Shown: in pieces, positions 29,879-41,819 of the stretch
Layout: each line of letters opens with the position of its first letter
Position numbering within the stretch: position 1 is the stretch's first letter
NCBI RefSeq assembly: GCF_003443615.1
Contig: NZ_CP031967.1
Coordinates: 1,674,001 to 1,738,000 of the forward strand
Direction of reading: 5' to 3'
DNA from: Alteromonas sp. BL110
Lineage (GTDB): Bacteria; Pseudomonadota; Gammaproteobacteria; Enterobacterales; Alteromonadaceae
DNA: 64,000 bases
Notes under the pieces: generated by a model
Databases searched by the model: none
The model's input: the letters and a program-made list of their open reading frames with translations, nothing else
Told to the model about the DNA's origin: nothing
Program-made: the position numbers and the translations under genes

Positions 29879-30208
29879 ATACAACCCCAAACAGCCTTTT
29901 GACTTCTGTCTAAGTTATGTCGCATGAATGACAAGCTAATCGGAAGAATTGCCTTGTTATCAATAAATTGATAACAAGCAATTCAGTCAAGTAGAGTAAA
30001 AAGTACGTCTTTCGACTTCTCAGTTACTCAATTTTGATTGATTACTATTAATATCAGCTTTCCAAATTGTTAAAGAGCATAGTGCTTAATTCAAAACACT
30101 TAGGTTTGATCTTAAATCAAAGCTAAGGGCTTTTATTTAAGTCATCTTTAAATATAAACAAGACTATCTGTGTAGGCACTGCATCAAGTGCGTCTTTCGA
30201 CGTAATGG
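29879..30208. other. 16S-23S internal transcribed spacer without tRNA genes
   Basis: The roughly 330-base spacer has no cloverleaf or tRNA 3' CCA sequence. It holds a boxA-like antitermination element on the minus strand (GCTCTTTAACAA at about 30067-30078) and a stable AT-rich hairpin near 29953-29980 (TTGTTATCAAT ... ATTGATAACAA), probably an RNase III processing signal. Confidence 0.75.
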
Positions 30209-31742
<1,534 letters not shown>

Positions 31743-31814
31743 ATATATCGAAATATGAATCGTCGTTATGTTGACACCCTTAACGAGTGCCCACACAGAT
31801 TGTCTTGTCTAAAT

Positions 31815-31827
31815 TGTTAAAGAACGT
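31815..31827 (-). promoter_or_regulatory. boxA antitermination element in the rRNA leader
   Basis: The minus strand reads TTCTTTAACAATTT, close to the NusB/NusE boxA consensus, between the promoters and 16S. A second copy lies in the 16S-23S spacer. Confidence 0.75.
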
Positions 31828-31896
31828 TGCGACTTCGTCGCAATTCACCGGAAGCCGTTGCTTCTTAGTGACTCACCCTGTTCGAGTGAGGTGCGC

Positions 31897-31924
31897 ATTA
31901 TACGCTGGAAGTTTTCGTTGTCAA
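31897..31924 (-). promoter_or_regulatory. rRNA operon promoter, proximal
   Basis: Minus-strand TTGACA (31919-31924) and TATAAT (31897-31902) are both perfect consensus, with a 16-base spacer and a GC-rich discriminator (GCGCACC) as in growth-rate and ppGpp-controlled promoters. Confidence 0.88.
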
Positions 31925-32048
31925 CACTTTTTGAAAATTTATTTTCTGAAGCGTTTTTTCTAAACCCCCGTCTTTACTGGCCTATGTAGGTAGTAGAGAC
32001 TTACTTCAGGAGGCTTGCTGTTTTGCTTTTCCCCCGAAGCGGATGCGC

Positions 32049-32076
32049 ATTTTAGGGAAATGAGCGCTCACGTCAA
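32049..32076 (-). promoter_or_regulatory. rRNA operon promoter, distal
   Basis: Minus-strand TTGACG (32071-32076) and TAAAAT (32049-32054) have a 16-base spacer and a GCGCATCCGC discriminator. With the proximal promoter it gives the tandem P1/P2 layout typical of gammaproteobacterial rRNA operons. Confidence 0.78.
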
Positions 32077-32485
32077 CACTTATTTTAAAAAAAGTGTCAT
32101 ATTCGCTTTGAACGCTCAAATTACCCACAACATGAGCTTTATTCGAACAACTTAAAGCTCTCAAGCTAAAGCATTGGCATCTATTTAGCTATAAAACAGT
32201 ACTTATCGAACTGTTATATATGTCAGTTCGGATACTCACATTAGCTTTAAGTTTGTAAAAAAGAATAACTCTATAGGCAGGGCACAATCCTTTTTCAAAT
32301 AATCATATGATTCATAGTGATTAACAGCGGCAGTGTCATTACTCTCCACACTTAGATAAACTACGGGAAATAACCTGCCGATACTTGCTTTTAATTTTGT
32401 CAGTATATAAGCATCTGTTAGCGGGAAGTTGGATACGTAATATCAATATTGCTTAACTACACTATATAGAGGTCTATCACGCATT
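32077..32485. other. intergenic region between rRNA promoters and the glycosyltransferase gene
   Basis: About 400 AT-rich bases between divergent transcription units. The left part may contain UP elements or Fis sites for the rRNA promoters; the right part presumably carries the promoter of the plus-strand glycosyltransferase. No tRNA, small gene or clear RNA was seen. Confidence 0.4.
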
Positions 32486-33304
32486 ATGAAAACGAGCGTC
32501 ATTTTTACAACTTATAATTCACCCGCGTGGTTAGAGAAAGTACTATGGGGTTTCTTCGAACAAACCGCAGATAATTTCGAAATTGTTATTGCGGACGACG
32601 GCTCTCGTGAAGACACCAAAGAACTTATCCAACGTCTCAAGCAAGAAACAGATATACCTATCAAACACGTTTGGCAAGAAGACGATGGTTTCCAAAAGTG
32701 CCGTATTCTTAATAAAGCTATTGTAGCCTCTGAGGGCGAATACTTAATTTTCACAGATGGCGACTGCATTCCTCGAAACGACTTTGTAGAGCAACATCTA
32801 AGACTATCAGAGAAAAATACCTATCTTTCTGGTGGGTATTTCAAATTACCCATGAGTGTAAGTAAAGCAATCACACGTGAGGATATCGTAAGTCAGCGAG
32901 CATTCAATGTGGATTGGTTAGTGAGTAAAGGATTAAAAAAGACGCATAAAACGATGAAGCTCACTGCAAGAGGAGCCTGGGCAGAGTTTTTAAATAAGAT
33001 TAGCCCGGCTCGCCCGACTTGGAATGGACATAGCGCTTCATGTTACAAAGAGCACATTCTGGCCGTAAACGGTTTTGAGGAAACCATGCAATATGGTGGT
33101 CAGGATTGTGAATTTGGCGATCGATTAGTTAACTATGGCTTAAAAGCTAAACGCATACGTTATTCCGCAGTGTGTATACACCTTGACCATAAACGCGGAT
33201 ATGTTACGCCAGAAATGCTACAGAGAAGCAAAGCAATACGTGAAGATACTAAAAAGAATAAAGTAATAAAGGCACGCGTAGGAATAGAAGAATCATCACA
33301 GTAA
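32486..33304 (+). CDS. glycosyltransferase family 2 protein
   Basis: This 272-residue GT-A enzyme opens with MKTSVIFTTYNSPAWLEKVL, has the nucleotide-binding VIADDGSRED and the metal-binding DGDCIPR (DxD, about residue 92). A C-terminal galactosyltransferase-type segment (NGFEETMQYGGQDCEFGDRL) has the WxxED-like acidic site in altered form (GGQDCEF). It is probably cytoplasmic and adds a sugar to LPS core or another surface glycan; the acceptor is not known. yrdA follows 26 bases downstream, possibly in the same transcript. Confidence 0.85.
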   Translation: MKTSVIFTTYNSPAWLEKVLWGFFEQTADNFEIVIADDGSREDTKELIQRLKQETDIPIKHVWQEDDGFQKCRILNKAIVASEGEYLIFTDGDCIPRNDFVEQHLRLSEKNTYLSGGYFKLPMSVSKAITREDIVSQRAFNVDWLVSKGLKKTHKTMKLTARGAWAEFLNKISPARPTWNGHSASCYKEHILAVNGFEETMQYGGQDCEFGDRLVNYGLKAKRIRYSAVCIHLDHKRGYVTPEMLQRSKAIREDTKKNKVIKARVGIEESSQ

Positions 33305-33330
33305 AACGGTAATAAACAAGAGTTGCTCTA

Positions 33331-33873
33331 ATGCATAAACCAATTGATAGTTTTAAGGGTGTCTCACCTACTTTAGGAAAGAATGTCTATATTGACGACT
33401 CGGCAAGAATTGTCGGTGATGTAGTACTAAAAGATGATGCTAGTATTTGGCCATTAGTTGCTGCGCGCGGTGACGTGAACAAGATTCGTATTGGCGCTCG
33501 CAGTAATATTCAAGATGGCAGTGTTTTGCATGTTACCCGTAAATCAGAGAAAAACCCTGATGGGTTCCCACTTATTATTGGTGACGACGTTACCGTCGGG
33601 CATAAATGTATGCTGCATGGCTGCCAATTGGGTAATCGTATTCTGGTCGGTATGGGCGCTATTGTAATGGATGGCGTTGTTGTTGAAGACGACGTGTTCA
33701 TCGGTGCAGGTACATTAGTACCGCCAAACAAAAGATTAGAAAGCGGATTTCTTTACGTTGGGAACCCCATGCAAAAGAAAAGACCGCTCAACGACGCTGA
33801 AATGGCATTCCTGAAACAGTCTGCCGTTAACTATGTTGTATTGAAAGATGAGTACCTTGAAGAAGCGAACTAG
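33331..33873 (+). CDS. yrdA: gamma-carbonic-anhydrase-like protein YrdA
   Basis: This 180-residue left-handed beta-helix protein carries the hexapeptide-repeat pattern (IVGDVVLKDDASIWPLVAARGD) and the metal-binding His residues typical of gamma-class carbonic anhydrases (VLHVTR, VTVGHKCMLHGC). The length is close to E. coli YrdA (184). Catalytic activity in the YrdA branch is uncertain. It converges with aroE and the two stop codons overlap in one CTAG. Confidence 0.92.
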   Translation: MHKPIDSFKGVSPTLGKNVYIDDSARIVGDVVLKDDASIWPLVAARGDVNKIRIGARSNIQDGSVLHVTRKSEKNPDGFPLIIGDDVTVGHKCMLHGCQLGNRILVGMGAIVMDGVVVEDDVFIGAGTLVPPNKRLESGFLYVGNPMQKKRPLNDAEMAFLKQSAVNYVVLKDEYLEEAN

Positions 33874-34709
33874 TTTCGCTTCTCACTTTGCTCAACGATA
33901 TCGCGAACCTGTCTCACAATGTCCGAGGTATCAGGGCGCTTTTGCGTCCAAATATAAAATGCTTCGGCAGCTTGTTCAACCAACATCCCTAACCCATCTA
34001 TCTGTGTACTTACACCTAACTCAGCCGCATCTCTCATAAACCGCGTGGGCGAGTTTTTATATACCATGTCGTAAACGACTTCACAGTGTTGTAAAACACC
34101 ATCATTCAAACTACACGGCAACTCATTACTTAAACTAGCGGCTGTGGAATTGATAATAATATGAGGTGCTATCGTTGCGATATATTCAAGGGACACCACC
34201 TGCACTTTAGCGTTAGACGTGGCGCTTGCGACTTCTTCAGCTTTTGCTTTCGTTCTGTTCGCAATAGTCAGTGAAGCAGCACCCGCTTTTAACAACGGAG
34301 AAATAACGCCTCGGGCTGCGCCGCCGGCACCGATAAGCAACACGCGTTTGCCCTTAATTTCCACTCCACTATTAAGTAAATCATTTACCAACCCCACACC
34401 ATCTGTGTTGAACCCTAATAGCTCACCACTGTCACCATTCATTAGAGTATTAACAGCCCGTGCATCTTTAGCTGCTTGGTCATCTACCTTTGCTAAGTTA
34501 AAGGCATCAAGCTTAAAAGGCATGGTGACATTGCAGCCTACAGCATGTTCCTGAGCTAAAAACGCTTTGGCGGCTTCAACAAAACCATCTTCAGGCGCAA
34601 GTATCTTTTCATAAGAAATCTTTTCTCCAACTTGATCAGCAAACATTTGATGAATAGTTGGTGATAAACTCTGTGCAATAGGATTTCCGAATACAGCGAA
34701 TTTTTTCAT
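33870..34709 (-). CDS. aroE: shikimate dehydrogenase (NADP+)
   Basis: AroE reduces 3-dehydroshikimate to shikimate in aromatic amino acid synthesis. The 279-residue protein has the substrate-binding NPIAQSLSPTIHQMF (about 9-23), the catalytic Lys in VTMPFKLDAF and Asp nearby, and a dinucleotide-binding GAGGAARGV followed by ANRTKAKAEE, which favours NADP. Its start codon shares bases with the start codon of the divergent haemoglobin gene (CATG), so its promoter must lie inside that gene. It converges with yrdA. Confidence 0.95.
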   Translation of the reverse strand: MKKFAVFGNPIAQSLSPTIHQMFADQVGEKISYEKILAPEDGFVEAAKAFLAQEHAVGCNVTMPFKLDAFNLAKVDDQAAKDARAVNTLMNGDSGELLGFNTDGVGLVNDLLNSGVEIKGKRVLLIGAGGAARGVISPLLKAGAASLTIANRTKAKAEEVASATSNAKVQVVSLEYIATIAPHIIINSTAASLSNELPCSLNDGVLQHCEVVYDMVYKNSPTRFMRDAAELGVSTQIDGLGMLVEQAAEAFYIWTQKRPDTSDIVRQVRDIVEQSEKRN

Positions 34710-35139
34710 GGGAATACGAGACTTATTTAATAAAAAGAAGAAAAGCGATAGTCGTGCTTCGCAGAGTACACCATATGAGCGTGTAGGTGGAGAGGAGAAA
34801 GTACGGGAATTAGCAAATACGTTTTACGACATTATGGAGACCGACCCACTTGCAAATGAACTACTTGCTATTCACCCTCAGCCATTAAACAGAATTCGCC
34901 ACGTATTCTTTTTATATTTGAGTTTATGGCTGGGTGGTCCTGATGATTATCAGAAGCAATTTGGCCACCCACGTTTGCGTGCACGCCACCTCCCCTACAC
35001 AGTAACACCAGAGTTAAAGGCCCAGTGGATGTATTGTATGCGCAAAGCTATGTTTAAAACGGTTGATGATATCGCTTTAGCCCAACAATTAATTGATTCA
35101 CTCGATCAACTTGCCAATCACATGGTGAATACAAAATAA
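34708..35139 (+). CDS. group II truncated haemoglobin
   Basis: This 143-residue protein is a group II (TrHbO-like) 2-on-2 globin with a short basic N-terminal extension (MGIRDLFNKKKKSDSR). The globin part begins TPYERVGGEE. The proximal histidine His94 in GHPRLRARHLPY and Trp107 (G8) in AQWMYCM are the family hallmarks. Likely roles are oxygen or NO binding and detoxification in the cytoplasm. Its ATG overlaps the aroE ATG on the opposite strand; no better in-frame start is available. Confidence 0.9.
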   Translation: MGIRDLFNKKKKSDSRASQSTPYERVGGEEKVRELANTFYDIMETDPLANELLAIHPQPLNRIRHVFFLYLSLWLGGPDDYQKQFGHPRLRARHLPYTVTPELKAQWMYCMRKAMFKTVDDIALAQQLIDSLDQLANHMVNTK

Positions 35140-35178
35140 AAAAGCGCGTTGAAAGGGTTAACCTTTTAACGCGCGAAT
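35140..35178 (-). terminator. hairpin terminator downstream of ompW
   Basis: A long stem (GCGCGTTAAAAGG ... CCCTTTCAACGCGC read on the minus strand, one mismatch) is followed on that strand by a T-run. It lies about 80 bases after the ompW stop and directly after the haemoglobin gene, so it may serve both. Confidence 0.75.
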
Positions 35179-35254
35179 CCCCTATTACTGTCTACGCTCT
35201 TGTTGGCGTATAAAGTAGTGCAATTATGAAAGGTTCAACTGTTAGGTTTAGGCC

Positions 35255-35929
35255 TTAGAAGGTGTAACCTACCGATATCGTGTACACCCAAGGGTCTATT
35301 TCAATATTACTAACCTTTCCAGCAGCATCGCCCACTTTAAAGGTGGCCTCTGTATCAATATCTATGTAACGAACCGATGCGTTTACATGCCACTTGGAAT
35401 CTATTTGATAGTCCATACCGACTTGAGCTGATAAACCAAATGAGTTATCTAGCGATAGGTCGCTTAAGCCCGCAGTTTCATTTACTCCCGTAAATTCCTC
35501 ATCAAAGATAAAGGTATAGTTGATACCGGCACCAATGTACGGCTGAAATGCAGAGCTTGTATCGTTAAAGTAATAGTTCGCCGTTAGTGTAGGTGGAAGG
35601 TGTGTGACTTCACCAAGCTGGTTTCCTGTACCTAGAGGGTCAGCTACGGAAAAGTTAACGTCGTGCTTAAAGGGCGTTGCGGCAAGTAGTTCAATATTAA
35701 TATTATCAGTAATAAAATACGCGACGTTCAAACCTAGCTGGGTATCGTTATCGATATTAAGGGCAACACCAAGATCAGTACCACCAGCGACGATGTTAGA
35801 CGTCGATTCGTCTGGTGCAACGGTAGTCAGGCCGCCACGGACTATCCAATCGCCCTGCTGATGAGCGCTAGCTAAAGGTGAAAGTGCAGCCAGTGTAAGA
35901 CAAAGTGCAGATAAAGTGTGTGTGCGCAT
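35255..35929 (-). CDS. ompW: OmpW-family outer membrane protein
   Basis: This 224-residue protein has a signal peptide (about 1-22, ending LASA) and the OmpW pattern: GDWIVRGGLTTVAPDES, a TLTANYYFNDTS strand, PYIGAGINYTFIF and a C-terminal VYTISVGYTF ending in Phe for barrel assembly. OmpW is an eight-strand barrel for small hydrophobic molecules. A perfect FNR-type box lies about 120 bases upstream, consistent with the FNR control known for ompW in enteric bacteria. Confidence 0.92.
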   Translation of the reverse strand: MRTHTLSALCLTLAALSPLASAHQQGDWIVRGGLTTVAPDESTSNIVAGGTDLGVALNIDNDTQLGLNVAYFITDNINIELLAATPFKHDVNFSVADPLGTGNQLGEVTHLPPTLTANYYFNDTSSAFQPYIGAGINYTFIFDEEFTGVNETAGLSDLSLDNSFGLSAQVGMDYQIDSKWHVNASVRYIDIDTEATFKVGDAAGKVSNIEIDPWVYTISVGYTF

Positions 35930-36042
35930 GATGTATCTCTTTTGTGTTTAACTAAGATGGCGCTACTTTACGCCCTTATTTAAAAGAAACATTGATCCAG
36001 CGCAAGCTCGATAACGCACTGAAACACTGATGATATTCGACC

Positions 36043-36056
36043 TTGATGTAGATCAA
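36043..36056 (-). promoter_or_regulatory. FNR-family box upstream of ompW
   Basis: TTGAT-GTAG-ATCAA is a perfect match to the FNR consensus TTGATNNNNATCAA. It lies between hemF and ompW, directly beside the hemF terminator, and is best placed to control ompW. Confidence 0.8.
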
Positions 36057-36092
36057 AAAAAAGGCCGCATTAACGTTAATGCGGCCTTTTTC
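36055..36092 (-). terminator. Rho-independent terminator of the tsaC-hemF operon
   Basis: A 14-bp near-palindromic stem (AGGCCGCATTAA ... TTAATGCGGCCT) is followed on the minus strand by eight T residues, about 70 bases after the hemF stop. Confidence 0.88.
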
Positions 36093-36163
36093 AGTCATTC
36101 AAGATTAGTGCTGTTATAGGCGGTAAGTTTTAGAATTTAAGGGCTGCCCCATTTACCAATTAA

Positions 36164-37698
<1,535 letters not shown>

Positions 37699-37755
37699 GG
37701 TTTTGATCTCTTTGTATAGTTCTTGGTTTAGTTGTTCGTTTAGTTAATCATATAG

Positions 37756-38298
37756 TTACTTTTTAAAGCCACAAGTAGGCTGAGGACACTGTAATTGCCC
37801 CTTTTTGTCTATCAATACTCCCCAACCACAGTCTGGGCAGCTTTCATTTACCGGCGTGAAATTTAGCACATATCGACATTGTGGATAATGGTTACACGCG
37901 AAAAACTGCTTGCCGTATTTGTTAGTACGTGAGATCAAATGCCCTTTCCTACATTTAGGGCAATCTACCAAGGTGTCTTCTTTTTCTTTAATAGGCTCTA
38001 TGTGATGGCATGAAGGAAAATTGGTACAGCCGATGAACATGCCAAACCGCCCCTTTTTAATTGCTAAATCAGAAGCGCATTCGGGGCAGGCAATACCATC
38101 TAAGATTTTAAGTATTGTGGTTTGTTTATCGTGAAGTGGCTTACTAAAGTTACATTCAGGATAACCGGTACACCCGATAAAAGGGCCTGATTTACTGTTC
38201 TTTATATGAAGAGGTTTGCCACACTCAGGGCAATCTCCGAAGTTATCATCAAGAGCGTGCTCGTGTGCAGAAAAAAGTGAATGGTCTATTTTAGACAT
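37756..38298 (-). CDS. yrdD: topoisomerase-type zinc-finger protein YrdD
   Basis: This 180-residue protein is made of four successive zinc-finger units of the topoisomerase I C-terminal type: CPECGKPL...GYPEC, CPECASDL...NFPSC, CPKCRKGH...HYPQC and CPDCGWGV...CPQPTC. There is no catalytic topoisomerase domain. It is probably a DNA-binding protein of unclear function. Its neighbours (smg, dprA, tsaC) form the conserved gammaproteobacterial cluster. Confidence 0.9.
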   Translation of the reverse strand: MSKIDHSLFSAHEHALDDNFGDCPECGKPLHIKNSKSGPFIGCTGYPECNFSKPLHDKQTTILKILDGIACPECASDLAIKKGRFGMFIGCTNFPSCHHIEPIKEKEDTLVDCPKCRKGHLISRTNKYGKQFFACNHYPQCRYVLNFTPVNESCPDCGWGVLIDKKGQLQCPQPTCGFKK

Positions 38299-38385
38299 GT
38301 TGTGGACGTAAAAGCCTTAAACGCGCTGCTGTTGCACAGCGCATTTAGTTAAGTATAGATGTAAAGAGCAGTGGGCAAGCCTGCA

Positions 38386-38862
38386 TTAATGCAGAACACC
38401 ATCTGGCTCTTCGAACAAAAGATCTTCCATTTGCGCATAGGCTTTTTCTTTACCCGGTACATTAAACAGTACCATTAGCACAACCCACTTAAGGTCTTCT
38501 AGACAGAATTCGCTGGAATCAATTTCCATAACGCGGTCTATCACCATTTCACGTGTAGACGCATCTAATACATTGACCTGTTCTAAGAACATAAGAAAAC
38601 CACGACATTCCACATCTAGACGCATCTGTTCTTCGTGCGTGTAAATACGGCTTAAGCTAGTGCTAATCCCTTTGCAAAAATACGGTTTTATATCCGTTTC
38701 TTGCAGAGCCGCTAGCTTTTCCAACCATGCGAGGGCTTTATAAATCTCATCGTGATGGAAACCTGCGCGCACAAGCTCTTCCGTTAGCTCGTCTTGATCA
38801 ACACGAATTTCCGTTTCACTGTGAATGAAGTTTTCAAACAGATACATGAGGATATCGAACAT
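38386..38862 (-). CDS. smg: Smg family protein (DUF494)
   Basis: This 158-residue acidic protein matches Smg: [16 protein letters not shown] at the N-terminus, [13 protein letters not shown] in the middle and [14 protein letters not shown] near the C-terminus. Its function is unknown. It sits one base after the dprA stop, so it is cotranscribed with dprA, the normal context. Confidence 0.94.
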   Translation of the reverse strand: MFDILMYLFENFIHSETEIRVDQDELTEELVRAGFHHDEIYKALAWLEKLAALQETDIKPYFCKGISTSLSRIYTHEEQMRLDVECRGFLMFLEQVNVLDASTREMVIDRVMEIDSSEFCLEDLKWVVLMVLFNVPGKEKAYAQMEDLLFEEPDGVLH

Positions 38863-38863
38863 A

Positions 38864-39973
38864 TTATTTTCCCCTCAATTTAACGTAACCACCAGGGACA
38901 GCGGCTACTAAACCACGCAACTCATATTCTAATAATGATGCCATTGCTTGCGATACTGATAAGGCATTGCGCTGAGCTATAACATCAATAGCGGTGATAT
39001 CATAATCCACACTAGCTAATAATTGATCGGTTGCCAAGCTATTCGCTGCACTTTTTTCGTCTTGCTCATTTACATCCAAGCCCAGTTGTCCAGGCTGAAG
39101 ACCAATTTCATCAAGAATATCGTTAATATTAGTTACTAATTTGGCGCCCTGTTGGATTAACCAATGGCAGCCTTCAGAGTACGCGTGAAAGATACTACCA
39201 GGCACAGCGAATACTTCTCGCCCCATATCTGCGGCCAAATTCGCAGTTATCAAGGTGCCACTCTTAATTTTTGCCTCTACCACTAAGGTTCCAAGCGATA
39301 ACGCTGCGATAATTCTATTTCGCCTAGGAAAGTGCCAAGGTTTAGGCCCCTGCCCAGGAAAGAACTCTGTGACGGTAATGCCCTTGTTATTATTAATCGA
39401 TTCGTAGAGATTACGGTTCTTAGCAGGGTAGACGTTTTCAGGCCCCGTCCCCATTACCGCAACTGTTCCTGTATTACCAGACAAAGCGCCGTGATGCGCG
39501 GCACTATCAATGCCCATAGCAAGGCCACTTGTTACTGCAACCCCATTATTAGACAACCCTAATGCAAATTCACTGGCGATACGTTTACCCTGAATGCTGG
39601 CCCTTCTGCTGCCGACAATGGCAACTTGTGGGCTACGCAGCAAAGTACTATCCCCCGTTACAAACAGTACAAGGGGTGGACTGTCCAATTGTTTTAACGA
39701 TTGTGGGTAGTATGAAGATGCATAGTGAATAATGTGTCTATTATCAGCAGTTTGCTGCCATGCAAGGGCGGCATCAATAAGGGGCTTTGATATTTGGTCT
39801 ACGAGCTGTATCACAGCGTCAGGAAGCAATGATGCATTACCGGCTAAATCAGCGGGCGATAGTTTATAGTGTTCAAGTGTCTGTAACCAGATTTTAGGAG
39901 AAATGCGCTGAGCGGAAGCCAGTGCTACCCATGCTAATAATTCGCTATCTGATTGAGAAGTGTGCTGTTTCAT
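38864..39973 (-). CDS. dprA: DNA-processing protein DprA
   Basis: DprA loads RecA onto incoming single-stranded DNA during natural transformation. The 369-residue protein has an N-terminal helical domain, a Rossmann core (about 110-330) with [18 protein letters not shown] and [22 protein letters not shown]-like [11 protein letters not shown] and the C-terminal winged-helix ([18 protein letters not shown] type). Its Shine-Dalgarno AAAGGAG and ATG lie inside a perfect 14-bp inverted repeat, so the initiation region should be sequestered unless the upstream LysM gene is translated. Confidence 0.95.
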   Translation of the reverse strand: MKQHTSQSDSELLAWVALASAQRISPKIWLQTLEHYKLSPADLAGNASLLPDAVIQLVDQISKPLIDAALAWQQTADNRHIIHYASSYYPQSLKQLDSPPLVLFVTGDSTLLRSPQVAIVGSRRASIQGKRIASEFALGLSNNGVAVTSGLAMGIDSAAHHGALSGNTGTVAVMGTGPENVYPAKNRNLYESINNNKGITVTEFFPGQGPKPWHFPRRNRIIAALSLGTLVVEAKIKSGTLITANLAADMGREVFAVPGSIFHAYSEGCHWLIQQGAKLVTNINDILDEIGLQPGQLGLDVNEQDEKSAANSLATDQLLASVDYDITAIDVIAQRNALSVSQAMASLLEYELRGLVAAVPGGYVKLRGK

Positions 39974-40001
39974 TGTCGCTCCTTTGTGAGCGACAATGAA
40001 A
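39968..40001 (-). promoter_or_regulatory. hairpin enclosing the dprA ribosome binding site and start codon
   Basis: Arms of 14 bases (39968-39981 and 39988-40001) are exact reverse complements with a 6-base loop. On the minus strand the 3' arm contains GGAG and the ATG of dprA (39971-39973). The upstream LysM gene stops at 40012, 11 bases before the hairpin. This arrangement would make dprA translation depend on ribosomes finishing the upstream gene. Confidence 0.8.
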
Positions 40002-40011
40002 TCTGTGGCGC

Positions 40012-41115
40012 TTAAGGCTTTGCGACAATAAAGCCGCGCTTTATTCCTCTGTTCGCTCGCGTTATTAATCCATAGCTTGCCGCATCAAACGTTTTAAAAA
40101 CAATAATTTCACCTACTTTGAGCGCGGGCTGTGCTACCGTATCAATGAACCACTCACCACCGTTTTTAGCACCGGGTTCATTAACATAACGCGGGCTATC
40201 TTCATCGATAATGGCTGGTCCTTGAGCATACACCCCCAGTACCGTGCCTGGCGCTACATCCATCGCACCAAGGTCAACAATGACGACATCATATTTGCCA
40301 AGTAAGTCATGATCATGCAAATCGCCAACAACTACTCCTCGTTGTGAGGTAGCAGGCGTAAGCTCGAAACCTTCTGGATGAGTAAAGCCACCGGCCATTA
40401 GTTTGTCACCGCGTTTTGCTTCTTGGTTGGCGTCATCGATAAACAGCAGCATAGTATCGTCTGCTTGGTCTTTCTCTACCAACGAAGCATTAGATACGTG
40501 CGTAACCTGAATGCCTAACGTTTCCCCATCTAGGTTTTTGATAGTAGCGTGCTTTCTAATAACTCTGTACTGGTCGTCAGTACTGAATTGTTGCTGACTA
40601 AGCACAAAGTCATCTGACGCAAACCTGACATTTCCGTCTTGGTTACCTAAGAGTCTAGGCAATTCGGAATAGTCGTCTTCGTCTAACAGCATATGCTGTC
40701 TTACAAAAGGAGAGATAGTTGTCCAAGACAGGACGTCAACAGGTTTTGGCTTTATTCGCTTATCAGTAGACGGAGACAGATTGTAAGCCAGTTTGTCGCG
40801 CTTCACGCTTAAGACAGGCTGACCATCAATGTAACCTACAACGATGACATCACCAGGGTAGATAAGGTGAGGGTTATCTATTTGCGTATTCGTTCGCCAA
40901 AGCTCTGGCCATAGCCAAGGCTCGTTTAGAAAAATACTCGCAATTTCCCATAAGGTGTCGCCACGCTTCACTGTATATGTCTCAGGTGCCGTGTCTTTTA
41001 ATTGAAGCGCGAACGCAGGCAAAGACAAAAGCACTCCAAGAATAAATATTGCTGCACGACGCGCGTTTGTTAATCGCTTTTTCAAATTGACCACCTGCAA
41101 ATTATTCACTGTCAT
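40012..41115 (-). CDS. LysM peptidoglycan-binding domain protein
   Basis: This 367-residue protein has a basic N-terminus, a signal or anchor segment (about 20-37: AIFILGVLLSLPAFA), then a LysM domain (about 46-95: TYTVKRGDTLWEIASIFL ... YPGDVI). The rest is a periplasmic domain of about 270 residues without known catalytic motif. A LysM gene upstream of dprA and divergent from def is the usual gammaproteobacterial layout. The role is likely cell-wall associated. It is divergent from def across about 186 bases. Confidence 0.88.
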   Translation of the reverse strand: MTVNNLQVVNLKKRLTNARRAAIFILGVLLSLPAFALQLKDTAPETYTVKRGDTLWEIASIFLNEPWLWPELWRTNTQIDNPHLIYPGDVIVVGYIDGQPVLSVKRDKLAYNLSPSTDKRIKPKPVDVLSWTTISPFVRQHMLLDEDDYSELPRLLGNQDGNVRFASDDFVLSQQQFSTDDQYRVIRKHATIKNLDGETLGIQVTHVSNASLVEKDQADDTMLLFIDDANQEAKRGDKLMAGGFTHPEGFELTPATSQRGVVVGDLHDHDLLGKYDVVIVDLGAMDVAPGTVLGVYAQGPAIIDEDSPRYVNEPGAKNGGEWFIDTVAQPALKVGEIIVFKTFDAASYGLITRANRGIKRGFIVAKP

Positions 41116-41301
41116 TTATTGTTGATTTTTCAGACAATAGCACTATATCGGCAGAAGTACGTATTCTTATAGGGTTTAGGCAAAAAACTGCACGAAACCA
41201 CCCGATATACGTTAGAATAGTAACTTAATAAGCACTGTAAAGCGTGCTGGCAATTAGATCGTATATGAATTTATACAGCGAAAAGGTGAAGTAAGCGAGA
41301 A

Positions 41302-41811
41302 ATGGCAATTTTAGACGTATTAAGTTTTCCTGATGAACGTCTTCGCACGGTAGCTAAGCCCGTAGAAGAGGTTAACGACGAAATTAAACAATTGGTATCG
41401 GATATGTTCGAAACCATGAAAGACGAGAACGGTATTGGCCTTGCAGCGACGCAAGTTAACCGCCACGTTCAAGTTGTTGTAATGGACGTATCGGAAGATC
41501 AAAACGAGCCTCGCGTATTTATTAACCCTGAAATTACTCGTAAAGATGGTTCCACAATTAGCGAAGAAGGCTGTTTGTCTGTACCGGGTAACTACGCCAA
41601 AGTTGAGCGCGCTGAAGCAATAACGGTTAAAGCTTTAGATCAAAACGGTGACACTTTTGAATTGGATGCTGAGGGCCTGTTAGCTATCTGTATTCAACAC
41701 GAACTCGACCATTTAAAAGGTAAGCTTTTTATCGATTATCTATCGCCACTTAAGCGCCAGCGTATTCGTAAAAAGCTTGAGAAAGAAGCGCGTCTTGCCG
41801 CAAAAGCCTAA
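41302..41811 (+). CDS. def: peptide deformylase
   Basis: Def removes the formyl group from nascent protein N-termini. The 169-residue enzyme has all three motifs: [18 protein letters not shown] (metal-ligand Cys) and QHELDH (two metal-ligand His and catalytic Glu). Length equals E. coli Def. It is followed by fmt after 8 bases, then rsmB and trkA on the same strand. Confidence 0.98.
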   Translation: MAILDVLSFPDERLRTVAKPVEEVNDEIKQLVSDMFETMKDENGIGLAATQVNRHVQVVVMDVSEDQNEPRVFINPEITRKDGSTISEEGCLSVPGNYAKVERAEAITVKALDQNGDTFELDAEGLLAICIQHELDHLKGKLFIDYLSPLKRQRIRKKLEKEARLAAKA

Positions 41812-41819
41812 GGAATAAC

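Noticed and set aside
37880..37888. Perfect DnaA box (TGTGGATAA) in yrdD
   Set aside because: It is single, with no GATC cluster or second box nearby, and falls in codons for the zinc-finger HYPQC segment; chance is likely.
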